NCBI GenBank assembly: GCA_938015255.1
Contig: CALLQC010000097.1
Coordinates: 1 to 57,427, forward strand
Origin: an uncultured Erythrobacter sp.
GTDB lineage: Bacteria; Pseudomonadota; Alphaproteobacteria; Sphingomonadales; Sphingomonadaceae
DNA length: 57,427 nucleotides
Direction: 5' to 3'
Shown here: positions 39,569 to 47,209 of the stretch, one piece after another
Layout of the letters: the number at the start of each line of letters is the position of its first letter
Numbering within the stretch: the first letter of the stretch is position 1
The notes under the pieces: model-generated
Databases searched by the model: none
What the model saw: only the letters and a program-made list of their open reading frames with translations
What the model was told of the DNA's origin: nothing
Program-made: the position numbers and the translations under genes

Positions 39569-40443
39569 CCCTTTGGTTTTTCGAGCGCGATGACGGTGTA
39601 ACTGGTTGCGTACTCCCCCAGCGCAGGTATCGCCATCAGCAGATCGCCGACGAGCTTCTTGGCTCCTGATTGGCCAAAGCCCGACTTTTCCAGCCGATCC
39701 ACTGTAAGCCCCGCCTTCGCGGACAGCGCTCGAAATGTCGAGATATCCAGCTCATTCACATAGGCTTGCTCTGAAAAGCTTTCCCACTGCGTCCACTTGT
39801 TCGGCTTTTTCGCGCCCTGCTGGTCCAGATCCCAATGGCGCGGCACGAAATCGGGATCGTCATAAATCGCCGCTGCCGTGCGGAACATCGCCTTCTCTCC
39901 AAAGATGACATGCGCCCACGGAACCGGGATCAGTGCCTCCATATGCGGCCCCCACGGTCCCTTAAACGGGAACCATTCGAGCAGCACGCGCCCGCCTGGG
40001 CGCAGCACCCGTGCCCAGTCCTGCAGGATCGCGCCCGGCTCCATCACGTGCTCCATGCAATCGAAAGCGGTGATCAGGTCAACACTTTCATCGTCCAGCG
40101 GCAGACCTGCGATGTCGCCTTCGATAAAGCGTAAGACCGGTGAATATTCCGGATGTCCCGTCAGGGTTTCCTGCGCTCTGGCGAGCGCCGCAGTGTCGAT
40201 ATCAACTCCGGTGATCGAGCGCGCAATTCCTTTGGAGGCGAACAGGAATGCCAGCTGCCCAGCGCCGCAACCGAAATCAAGCACATCGCGCCCTCGCAGC
40301 TCCTCATCGGAGAAATGCCGCCAGCTCGACACAAGCGACTGATCCCGCCAGTCGGCATAGTCGTTTACATCAGCCATCTTCGCCTCTGGCGGGCTCATCA
40401 AACGCCTCGACAGGGCAAGGCAGGCTTTGGTTCGAATATCCAT
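39565..40443 (-). CDS. class I SAM-dependent methyltransferase
   Basis: 292 residues from the ATG at 40443; the in-frame ATG at 40398, with GAGG seven bases upstream, may be the true start. Motif I VLDFGCGAGQLAFLF binds SAM, followed by GVDIDTAAL, FIEGDIAGLPL and DCMEHVMEPGAIL typical of the UbiE/Methyltransf_11 group. The C-terminal 100 residues, with a Trp-rich segment HWDLDQQGAKKPNKWTQW, may form the substrate pocket. Substrate unknown. It is inserted against the direction of astA and astB. Confidence 0.87.
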   Translation of the reverse strand: MDIRTKACLALSRRLMSPPEAKMADVNDYADWRDQSLVSSWRHFSDEELRGRDVLDFGCGAGQLAFLFASKGIARSITGVDIDTAALARAQETLTGHPEYSPVLRFIEGDIAGLPLDDESVDLITAFDCMEHVMEPGAILQDWARVLRPGGRVLLEWFPFKGPWGPHMEALIPVPWAHVIFGEKAMFRTAAAIYDDPDFVPRHWDLDQQGAKKPNKWTQWESFSEQAYVNELDISTFRALSAKAGLTVDRLEKSGFGQSGAKKLVGDLLMAIPALGEYATSYTVIALEKPKG

Positions 40444-40494
40444 GACAGCGCTCTATAGTGGACAAGATTTTCCAGCGGGTTAAGGCAAGCCACC

Positions 40495-41760
40495 ATGGTT
40501 CAAGACTTTACAAATTTGACAGAAATCAATTTCGACGGGCTAGTCGGACCAAGCCATAATTATGCTGGACTGAGCCTCGGCAATATCGCGAGCGCCTCGC
40601 ACAAGGGCGATACGTCCTATCCGAAAGCCGCCGCATTGCAGGGCGTGGCGAAAATGCGCGGAAATCTTGAGAGGCTGGGCGTTCAGGGTTTCCTGCTACC
40701 CCTGCCCCGCCCCAATCACGCGCTGGCAAAATCGCTTGCCTATGACGGGACCGAAAATGCAGCGCTGCGTGCCGCGCCGTGGTCTGCCTCCTCGATGTGG
40801 ACAGCCAACGCTGCGACCGTTTCGCCTGCGCCCGACACCGCAGATGGAAAGTGCCACCTGACCCCAGCCAATCTGGTTACCATGTTGCACCGCGCTCAGG
40901 AGTGGCCCGATACCAAACGGATGCTGGAGGTCGTGTTCGGCAATTCCGGTCACTTCACCGTCCACGATATCGCGCCGATGACATTTGGCGACGAAGGTGC
41001 GGCGAACCACATGCGTTTCTGCAAGGGCCACTCATGCGCGGGCGTAGAGGTGTTCGTTTATGGCAGGCCTGGCGGCAAGTTCCCCGCGCGCCAGCATGAA
41101 CAATCGAGCCGGCTTGTGGCCCGTCAGCACGCGCTTGACCCGGCCAAATGTGTCTTCATCGAACAAAACCCGGCGGCAATTGAAGCGGGGGCGTTTCACA
41201 ATGACGTTGTGTCAGTGGCCAATGAGCGAGTGCTGTTCACCCATGCGGAGGCCTTCGCCGATCAGCAGGGCGCTTACGACGCCATCCGCGCCGCGTTTCC
41301 AGCTCTTGAGGTAGTGGAGGTGCCAAGCGATGCCGTTTCTCTGGCAGAGGCAATTCGCACCTATCTGTTCAACGCGCAGCTTGTGACGCAGCCGGATGGG
41401 ACAATGGCGCTGATCGTGCCCGAAGAATGCCGCGAAAGCGCACCCGTCTGGGCTTTCTGTGAGCGAATGATGGCTGGAAACGGTCCAATCAAACATGTGA
41501 TCCCCGTCGATGTGAGGCAAAGCATGGCCAATGGCGGCGGCCCTGCGTGCCTTCGCCTGCGGGTCGTATGCGATCCGGCGACAGTGGATCCGCGCTTCAT
41601 GCTCGATGAGGCCAAGGCTGACTTGCTGGAGACGACCATCGGCGCGCACTATCCGCAGCAGATTGATCCGGCAGATCTGGGGTCAGATGCGTTGACCAAA
41701 ACCGTAATCAACGCGCGTCAGGCACTGCTCACCGCTCTCGGCATCCCTGAACTTGCTTAA
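40495..41760 (+). CDS. astB: N-succinylarginine dihydrolase
   Basis: 421 residues. Second AST step, releasing ammonia and CO2 from succinylarginine to give succinylornithine. Conserved regions: NFDGLVGPSHNYAGLSLGN, SSMWTANAATVSP, HNDVVSVANERVLF with the catalytic His, and SMANGGGPACLRLRV with the catalytic Cys. Amidinotransferase-like fold. Transcribed from its own 51-base upstream gap. Confidence 0.96.
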   Translation: MVQDFTNLTEINFDGLVGPSHNYAGLSLGNIASASHKGDTSYPKAAALQGVAKMRGNLERLGVQGFLLPLPRPNHALAKSLAYDGTENAALRAAPWSASSMWTANAATVSPAPDTADGKCHLTPANLVTMLHRAQEWPDTKRMLEVVFGNSGHFTVHDIAPMTFGDEGAANHMRFCKGHSCAGVEVFVYGRPGGKFPARQHEQSSRLVARQHALDPAKCVFIEQNPAAIEAGAFHNDVVSVANERVLFTHAEAFADQQGAYDAIRAAFPALEVVEVPSDAVSLAEAIRTYLFNAQLVTQPDGTMALIVPEECRESAPVWAFCERMMAGNGPIKHVIPVDVRQSMANGGGPACLRLRVVCDPATVDPRFMLDEAKADLLETTIGAHYPQQIDPADLGSDALTKTVINARQALLTALGIPELA

Positions 41761-41862
41761 TTAAAGTTAACGCGTTTGCCCCTGTGCGCCCTGCGCGTTT
41801 ACAGTGCGTTACACATTAACCAAACAAGCCGGCGCAATCGTGACGCTGGCGTGAGGTCGCAA

Positions 41863-41913
41863 GCCAGAAGGTGAACAGGGCCAGAAGGTTAATAGGGCCA
41901 GAAGGTTAATAGG
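41863..41913 (+). repeat. three tandem 17-bp repeats, each with AGAAGG
   Basis: Unit GCCAGAAGGTTAATAGG three times head to tail; the second and third copies are identical and the first differs at two positions (GTGAACAGG). They end eight bases before the ATG at 41922. Each unit holds AGAAGG, a Shine-Dalgarno-like core; only the last is within range of the start. Confidence 0.9.
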
Positions 41914-41921
41914 GAACGCGC

Positions 41922-42185
41922 ATGCTGAGAAAAATCGGAAGGCTGTTTGTAATCAAGAACAGGTTTGAAGCCTTCGTGATTATCTATGCACTTGCCCTTG
42001 GCGCGACAACGCGCGGCTATACCTACATCGAACAGTTCCCTCCCTATTGGGGCGAAGCGCTGTTTCTGGCGGCTTGCGGCGCGGTGATGCTGGCAGGTGC
42101 CGCGATCCTCGACGGGCTAAAAGCGCGCAAGGAACTTGAGCAATTGCGGGCGATGGACGAAAATCGCCGAGCTTCGGACAGCTAA
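41922..42185 (+). CDS. small membrane protein of unknown function
   Basis: 87 residues. Two hydrophobic segments at about 17-32 (AFVIIYALALGATTRG) and 45-63 (ALFLAACGAVMLAGAAILDG), then a charged helical tail (LKARKELEQLRAMDENRRAS). Typical of small inner-membrane proteins in sphingomonads. Translation begins behind the tandem AGAAGG repeats. The stop overlaps the convergent gene at 42182. Confidence 0.75.
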   Translation: MLRKIGRLFVIKNRFEAFVIIYALALGATTRGYTYIEQFPPYWGEALFLAACGAVMLAGAAILDGLKARKELEQLRAMDENRRASDS

Positions 42186-42937
42186 TTCCCGTCCGGACGG
42201 TAGAAGCTCTGCAGGCCCCGCTGGCTCTCATCGAAAACCGGCCGACCATCTTTATCGTAGCGCGGCAGCACAACAAGATCATCGGCATTGTCGACGACCA
42301 GCGTAACCTGTCTGTTTCGAAAATCGCGTCGTCCGCCGATCCATTGGGCCTCCAGCCGAGGCGCACCGCGCACAACGATTCTGCGATTCATGAAATTGCC
42401 GTTCAGATCAGCCAATGTGGGTTTCCTGAACTTTCGCTCCGACTCCCCTTCGACCACGATGGCTGCTTCGCCATTATCCGCATTCTTGCGGAAATAGGCT
42501 GGCGCAGTGGGCTTCATAAAGTCTGAGAAAGCTTGCTGATCGATCTCGATTACGATTGCGTCAGGATGGTTGTTGCCCTGCTGCCCGCGTGGCAATCCGC
42601 CCACCCCATTGCTCATGGACGTATTGATACCGGCGGAATCCAGAATATTGAGATCGACAAGGTTCGACCCCCGAAGATCGAGGCTGATCAGCTGATACTT
42701 TCCATTTTCGCGCCGGACAAAACCGACGTCCATAATGACAGCCATCTCGGCAACGCCGCGATTGGCCTGCTTGCGGGCCTTGCGCAGAAAATCACGCGGC
42801 TGAAGGCATTCGACCGAACAGACATCCTTGAGGCGAGAGAGATATTCGTCCCGTGTTTCGGACGAGGCCGAGGTGGGGATCGCCAGAGTTAGGGCTGCAC
42901 AGCATGCCGCCGAAAATCCTGATCCGCGCATAGACAT
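42182..42937 (-). CDS. exported protein of unknown function
   Basis: 251 residues. Signal peptide at residues 1-26 (CCAALTLAIPTSASS), with GAGAGG before the ATG. The mature part has no motif I recognise; it includes CSVECLQP (two cysteines three apart) and a C-terminal region rich in Arg and Asp (FRNRQVTLVVDNADDLVVLP) with alternating strands. Probably periplasmic. No functional context. Confidence 0.7.
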   Translation of the reverse strand: MSMRGSGFSAACCAALTLAIPTSASSETRDEYLSRLKDVCSVECLQPRDFLRKARKQANRGVAEMAVIMDVGFVRRENGKYQLISLDLRGSNLVDLNILDSAGINTSMSNGVGGLPRGQQGNNHPDAIVIEIDQQAFSDFMKPTAPAYFRKNADNGEAAIVVEGESERKFRKPTLADLNGNFMNRRIVVRGAPRLEAQWIGGRRDFRNRQVTLVVDNADDLVVLPRYDKDGRPVFDESQRGLQSFYRPDGN

Positions 42938-43049
42938 ATTGCGTGTCCTCTCAACAAGAGTGGTGGGCGTTTCTGTTGCTAGCTACCCGCGCTTCCGTCT
43001 TGGAAAGAAGAGGATTGTCGCGCTTTCAGCCGGCGCATCTCACTTCTTC

Positions 43050-43404
43050 GTACCAAGGTTAGTGGGGAGATTCTGTTGCTAGCCTCTCCCCGGGGCCCCG
43101 GAATCCGCTTCTGTTGCCCGGTGGGTCCAACCGCGCTTTAGCTTTGTAAATTCAGGGCGTTAGCCCGTCACATTACGCTGCGAGAGCGAGTGCTTCGTTA
43201 TCGTTTGCACTTATAAAGATGAACAGTTTTACGGGGTTTTCAGCCCGGGCAAAAACTACGCTTTTCAGCCCACGTCGATCCTAGTTCGTCCCCGTCAAAA
43301 GCCCCTCGAATGAGGGATTTGTGGTGGAGACGCCGGGTACTGCCCCCGGGTCCGTTGTGCCTATTGCACGCAGCAATTTATCGCCATAGCCCGCAAAAAC
43401 GGGC
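43050..43404 (-). ncRNA. ssrA: circularly permuted two-piece tmRNA
   Basis: Read on the minus strand, the acceptor piece comes first and ends GTCTCCACCA at 43322. A T-arm-like hairpin (CCGGG, loop GGCAGTA, CCCGG) precedes it. A 28-base spacer (43294-43321) is removed, then the coding piece starts GGGGACG at 43293, followed by the conserved GGATCGACG. GGGGACG pairs with CGTCTCC over seven pairs, including the G3-U70 alanine identity wobble. The tag frame at 43208-43173 is GCA AAC GAT AAC GAA GCA CTC GCT CTC GCA GCG TAA: ANDNEALALAA. A TATATA -10-like box lies at 43411-43416. Outer ends are approximate. Confidence 0.93.
43294..43321 (-). other. ssrA: intervening segment between the two tmRNA pieces
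   Basis: 28 bases between the CCA of the acceptor piece and the GGGG of the coding piece, containing a small hairpin (CCCTC / GAGGG). Removed by RNase processing in permuted tmRNAs by established knowledge. Confidence 0.8.
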
Positions 43405-43433
43405 AAGACCTATATAGGGATCGTCCGCGCAAA

Positions 43434-43468
43434 TGAAAAGGGCGGACCGAACGGCCCGCCCTTTCGCA
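43434..43468 (-). terminator. terminator of the acidic lipoprotein gene
   Basis: Stem AAAGGGCGGGCC / GGTCCGCCCTTT (one G-T pair) on the minus strand with trailing T residues, 30 bases after the stop at 43496. Confidence 0.75.
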
Positions 43469-43495
43469 TTTCTTACAGTCAAGCGACCATCGGAT

Positions 43496-43717
43496 TTAGC
43501 CAACGGTGTCGACTTCCTCAGCCTGCTCATCAATCATGTCAGCCTTGTCTTCGATCGCATCTTCCTGAGCTTCGGTCGGTGCGTCTTCTGCCATATCGTC
43601 GACGGCGTCAGCCTTGTCTTCGAGCATGTCCGACTGCTGCTCATTGGCGGCTTCCGGACCGCAAGCGGCAAGAGTCAAAGCGGTGGCTGCGGCGGTTGCT
43701 GCAAAAATCTTACGCAT
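43496..43717 (-). CDS. small acidic lipoprotein with internal repeat
   Basis: 73 residues. Lipoprotein signal with lipobox LAAC-G at residue 19. The mature 54 residues are very acidic and consist largely of two copies of an EDKAD-containing unit (LEDKADAVDDMAED and IEDKADMIDEQAEE), likely helical and periplasmic. AGGGG is nine bases ahead of the ATG. Own terminator downstream. Function unknown. Confidence 0.8.
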   Translation of the reverse strand: MRKIFAATAAATALTLAACGPEAANEQQSDMLEDKADAVDDMAEDAPTEAQEDAIEDKADMIDEQAEEVDTVG

Positions 43718-43842
43718 GGTATTGTACCCCTAAGTTGTTGTATATTCGAAAGTGTCCCGTCGCCGGGACCTTCCCATCGACAACAAGCTATCCGCGCGAT
43801 GGTTCCAAATTGGGCGGAAAAAAGGCCATTGCCATTGGCGCG

Positions 43843-44271
43843 TTATTTTTTCAGCGCGTCCCGGATTTCGGTCAGCAGCTCAATCTCGGTCGGGCCCTCT
43901 GGTTCCGCAGGTGCTTCTTCTTCTGCCTTTTCAAACTTCGCTTTGGCCTTGTTGGCATAGCGAACCAGCAGGAAGATGATGAACGCCAGGATCACAAAGT
44001 TGATCACAGAGGTTACGAACGCACCCCATGCGAGAACGTTGGCGCCCGCTTCACGCGCCGCTTCGAGCGACATGCCTGCTTCGACTTCACCGGAAAGCAC
44101 GATGTATTTGTTGCTGAAATCAACATCACCAAAGATCGCACCAACAAGTGGCATTATCAAATCGGCTGTCATCGATGATACGATTACAGCAAAGGCCCCG
44201 GCGATAATCACCGCGACGGCCAGCTCCATAACATTGCCCTTGGCAATAAATTCCTTGAATTCGGTCAGCAT
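43843..44271 (-). CDS. mscL: large-conductance mechanosensitive channel
   Basis: 142 residues. Opens under membrane tension to release solutes during osmotic downshock. Short N-terminal helix (MLTEFKEFIAKGN), TM1 pore helix VMELAVAVIIAGAFAVIVSS, periplasmic loop, TM2 FVTSVINFVILAFIIFLLV, and a charged cytoplasmic helix with EIELLTEIRDAL. Full length. AAGGGGATC before the ATG. Confidence 0.97.
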   Translation of the reverse strand: MLTEFKEFIAKGNVMELAVAVIIAGAFAVIVSSMTADLIMPLVGAIFGDVDFSNKYIVLSGEVEAGMSLEAAREAGANVLAWGAFVTSVINFVILAFIIFLLVRYANKAKAKFEKAEEEAPAEPEGPTEIELLTEIRDALKK

Positions 44272-44452
44272 TCTGATCCCCTTATCGTTAACCCACCGGT
44301 TGCGGTATTTGCAGGACTCGAAGGAAATTCCAAGATGCGCGGGCCAGGCCTGTGGACTTCTTGAAAGCGCGCAAAGGTGTGCTATATCAACAACACAGGC
44401 TGAGATACGCGCCGGCTCATCGCCAATTCACGCGCGCTTTGGAGGGACACCG

Positions 44453-45055
44453 ATGATTTTAAAGACCGTTACACGCGCTGTCATGGCGGCAGCTGCAGCA
44501 TTCACACTTGCCTCGTGCGGCATCAACTCGGTGCCAGCGGCAGAGGAAGAAGCCAAAGCGAAATGGGCCGATGTCGAAGCTCAATTTCAACGCCGCGCTA
44601 ATCTGATCCCGAACCTCGCCGAAGTTGCGCAGGGCGCAGCGGAGAACGAACGCGGTATCCTGACCGAAGTCACCGAGGCACGCGCCCGCGCCACCAGCAT
44701 CAATGTCACCGCTGACGACCTTGGCGATGCAGCCAAAATGGAGGAGCTCGCCGCCGCACAAGGCCAGCTGAGCCAGGGTCTTGGCCGGTTGCTTGCAAGC
44801 TTTGAAGCCTATCCGACGATCCAGTCAAACCAGAACTTCCTCGCACTGCAAAGCCAGCTGGAAGGCACGGAAAACCGGATCGCAGTGGCCATCCGGGACT
44901 ACAACGAAGCGGTGCGTAAGTATAACACCACAATCCGCACGTTCCCCGATACGATCGGCGCCAACATCATCCACGGTGCAGAGCCTCTGGTACCCTATTC
45001 GGCAGTAACGGCGGGCGCTGAAGAAGCTCCTCAGCTCGATCTGACAACGAACTGA
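44453..45055 (+). CDS. LemA family protein
   Basis: 200 residues from the ATG at 44453, just after GGAGGG; the frame runs back to 43976 across mscL and is not coding there. Signal-like start with lipobox LASC-G at residue 23. Helical LemA core: WADVEAQFQRRANLIPNLAE, NERGILTEVTEARARATSIN and ALQSQLEGTENRIAVAIRDY, NTTIRTFP. LemA proteins are membrane-attached helical bundles of unknown activity. The TPM-domain genes follow at once, a widely conserved pairing. Confidence 0.92.
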   Translation: MILKTVTRAVMAAAAAFTLASCGINSVPAAEEEAKAKWADVEAQFQRRANLIPNLAEVAQGAAENERGILTEVTEARARATSINVTADDLGDAAKMEELAAAQGQLSQGLGRLLASFEAYPTIQSNQNFLALQSQLEGTENRIAVAIRDYNEAVRKYNTTIRTFPDTIGANIIHGAEPLVPYSAVTAGAEEAPQLDLTTN

Positions 45056-45060
45056 TCGGC

Positions 45061-45936
45061 GTGCTGCGCCGCTTCATCTTGGTCCTCGCAGCGGCGGGGG
45101 CACTGTTTGCGTCCCTGTTCGCGGCACCTTTGGCCGCGCAGCCGCAGTTTCCCGAGCTTACGGGCCGCGTGGTGGACAATGCCGATATTATCCCGGCAGA
45201 TGTTGAGGCGCAGCTCACCGCGAAACTCGAAGCGCTTGAAACGCAATCGCAGCGGCAACTGGTGGTGGTAACACTTCCCGATCTGCAAGGTTACGATATT
45301 GCCGATTACGGCTACCAGCTGGGCCGTAAATGGGGGATTGGCGATGAGACGCGCAATGACGGTGCGCTGCTGATCGTTGCGCCCAATGAGCGCAAGATGC
45401 GGATCGAAGTGGGCTATGGCCTCGAAGGGTATCTGACCGATGCCTATTCCTCTGTCATCATACAAAGTGTGATCCGGCCGAAGTTCCGCGATGGCGATCT
45501 GCCTGGCGGTATTGTTGCTGGCACGGATGCGATCATCACCCAGCTGCAACTCCCTCCGGATGAGGCCGCCCGCGTCGCCCAGCAGGCCATTCCGCAGCAG
45601 CGCAGCGCATCGCGTCAGGGCGGCTTTCCGATCGGGACGCTCATCTGGCTCGGCTTTCTGTTCTTCTTCTTCGTCCTCCCGATCATCCGGCGCGGTCGGC
45701 GCTACCGCGCCAAGGGCAAAGGCCCCTGGGGTGAGCGGAGCAGAGATCGCGACTGGAAGGATACGGCTGGCGATATCATCCTGTGGGAGATCGGTAGCGC
45801 GATTGCTAGGGGCGCCATGTCCGGAGGCGGCAGTGGCGGTGGCTCTAGCTGGGGAGGTGGCGGCGGCTTTGGCGGCGGCGGTTTCTCCGGCGGCGGCGGT
45901 TCATTCGGAGGCGGCGGCGCCTCGGGAGGGTGGTAG
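45061..45936 (+). CDS. TPM-domain (YgcG-like) protein with Gly-rich tail
   Basis: 291 residues from a GTG at 45061, five bases after LemA. Signal peptide (cut near PLAA-QP), then the TPM_phosphatase domain at about residues 30-160 (LTGRVVDNADIIPADVEAQL, GDETRNDGALLIVAPNERKM). One TM segment follows at about 195-213, then a basic stretch and a Gly/Ser-rich tail of about 40 residues ending GGW. The domain faces the periplasm. Some homologues have acid phosphatase activity; mostly unknown. Confidence 0.9.
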   Translation: MLRRFILVLAAAGALFASLFAAPLAAQPQFPELTGRVVDNADIIPADVEAQLTAKLEALETQSQRQLVVVTLPDLQGYDIADYGYQLGRKWGIGDETRNDGALLIVAPNERKMRIEVGYGLEGYLTDAYSSVIIQSVIRPKFRDGDLPGGIVAGTDAIITQLQLPPDEAARVAQQAIPQQRSASRQGGFPIGTLIWLGFLFFFFVLPIIRRGRRYRAKGKGPWGERSRDRDWKDTAGDIILWEIGSAIARGAMSGGGSGGGSSWGGGGGFGGGGFSGGGGSFGGGGASGGW

Positions 45937-45939
45937 GTC

Positions 45940-46614
45940 ATGTCCTATCTGACAGAAGCTCAGCACGAGATTGTTTCGGCCTCTGTGCGCGAGGCAGAGC
46001 AGCAGACATCGGGCGAAATCCTGACCGTGCTGGCCGATCGCAGCGATGGTTACACCGATGTGGCGCTGTGGTGGTCAATCGCGGCAAGCTTTACCGCGAT
46101 GAGCCTGTTCGCGGCCTTTCCTGACCCGTTTCTTGATTTTCTTGACCGGTTGCTTGTCGCATGGGGTTATGAATGGTCCGTTGGAGAGCTGGCCATGATG
46201 ACCATTACACTGGGCCTCATAACGTTCCTGTCGGGTGTTCTGGCCCAGGTCTGGCAGCCGCTTAAATTCTTGCTGGTCCCCTCCCCCGTCAAAACGGTGC
46301 GCGTTCACGAACAGGCAGTGAAGCACTTCAAGGTCGGCGCAGAGCGCCGCACGCATGGCCGCACCGGCGTGCTTATTTATCTTTCCATGAGCGAGCACCG
46401 CGCGGAAATCGTCGCTGACGAACCCATCGCCGCGATCGTCCCGCCCGAAGTGTGGGGTGAGGCGATGGGCGATATGCTTGCCGAGATCAAACAGGGCCGG
46501 ATCGCTGAGGGAATGGCTGTGGGCGTGCGCGATGTTGGCTTTGTGCTGGCAGAGCATTTCCCGCGCGGTGATGAAGACGAGAATGAGCTTCCCGACCGCC
46601 TCATCGAAGTCTAA
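45940..46614 (+). CDS. TPM-domain membrane protein, second type
   Basis: 224 residues. No signal peptide; two hydrophobic segments at about 48-68 (AASFTAMSLFAAFPDPFLDF) and 85-105. The TPM-type core appears in RRTHGRTGVLIYLSMSEHRA and EIVADEPIAAIVPPEVW. Differs from its neighbour in topology, so both copies are probably not redundant. Starts 3 bases after the previous stop; LemA and the two TPM genes look like one operon that continues into the Nudix gene. Confidence 0.85.
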   Translation: MSYLTEAQHEIVSASVREAEQQTSGEILTVLADRSDGYTDVALWWSIAASFTAMSLFAAFPDPFLDFLDRLLVAWGYEWSVGELAMMTITLGLITFLSGVLAQVWQPLKFLLVPSPVKTVRVHEQAVKHFKVGAERRTHGRTGVLIYLSMSEHRAEIVADEPIAAIVPPEVWGEAMGDMLAEIKQGRIAEGMAVGVRDVGFVLAEHFPRGDEDENELPDRLIEV

Positions 46615-46625
46615 GCCCGTGCGCG

Positions 46626-47207
46626 ATGACTCGCGACTTTTCCAACCTCACCAAAGACAAAGACGCCGACCTACCCGAAGAGATGCAGTGGGAAGGCCGT
46701 TTTATCACGGCCAAGACCCGCGGGCGCTGGGAATATGTCGGCCGCGCACGCGGCATCCGCGCAGCTGCGATTATCGCAATAGACGAGGATTCGGATGGCA
46801 CGCGCCACGTGATCCTGGTGAGCCAATACCGCGTGCCGCTATCGCGGTTCTGTCTGGAAATACCCGCAGGTCTTGTCGGCGATGATGATGGCGGGGAAGG
46901 CGAACTCGCCACAGAGGCAGCGGCCCGCGAGCTGGAGGAGGAGACCGGCTACCGTGCGGGGCGATGGGATGTGCTGGGCGAGTTCTACTCCTCGCCCGGA
47001 ATGGTCTCGGAATGCTTTACGCTGCTGCGTGCCAGCAACCTGACAAAGGTTGGCGATGGCGGCGGACTGGAAGATGAAACGATAATTGTGCACCGCGTCG
47101 CGCTTGGCGAGCTGTCCAGCTTTGTCGCCGACTGGCGCGAGGCCGGGCATGCTGTCGATGTGCGGATCGGAATGCTGCTGACACCTGAATATCTGGGAGA
47201 GATTTGA
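46626..47207 (+). CDS. Nudix hydrolase (ADP-ribose pyrophosphatase type)
   Basis: 193 residues. Nudix box around residues 87-110 in GGEGELATEAAARELEEETG: Arg101, Glu102, Glu105 and Glu106 line up with the REUxEE core, although the first conserved Gly is replaced by Asp. The preceding region VSQYRVPLSRFCLEIPAGLV is typical of ADP-ribose/nucleoside-diphosphate-sugar hydrolases. Cytoplasmic. It ends 2 bases before the next start. Confidence 0.86.
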   Translation: MTRDFSNLTKDKDADLPEEMQWEGRFITAKTRGRWEYVGRARGIRAAAIIAIDEDSDGTRHVILVSQYRVPLSRFCLEIPAGLVGDDDGGEGELATEAAARELEEETGYRAGRWDVLGEFYSSPGMVSECFTLLRASNLTKVGDGGGLEDETIIVHRVALGELSSFVADWREAGHAVDVRIGMLLTPEYLGEI

Positions 47208-47209
47208 TT

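Noticed and set aside
43976-44452. 159-codon N-terminal extension of LemA
   Set aside because: Runs antisense through mscL; the ATG at 44453 has a strong ribosome binding site and a lipoprotein signal.
45820-45936. Repetitive GGC/GGA-rich stretch considered as a tandem repeat or CRISPR-like array
   Set aside because: It encodes the Gly-rich tail of the TPM protein; units are irregular with no spacers.
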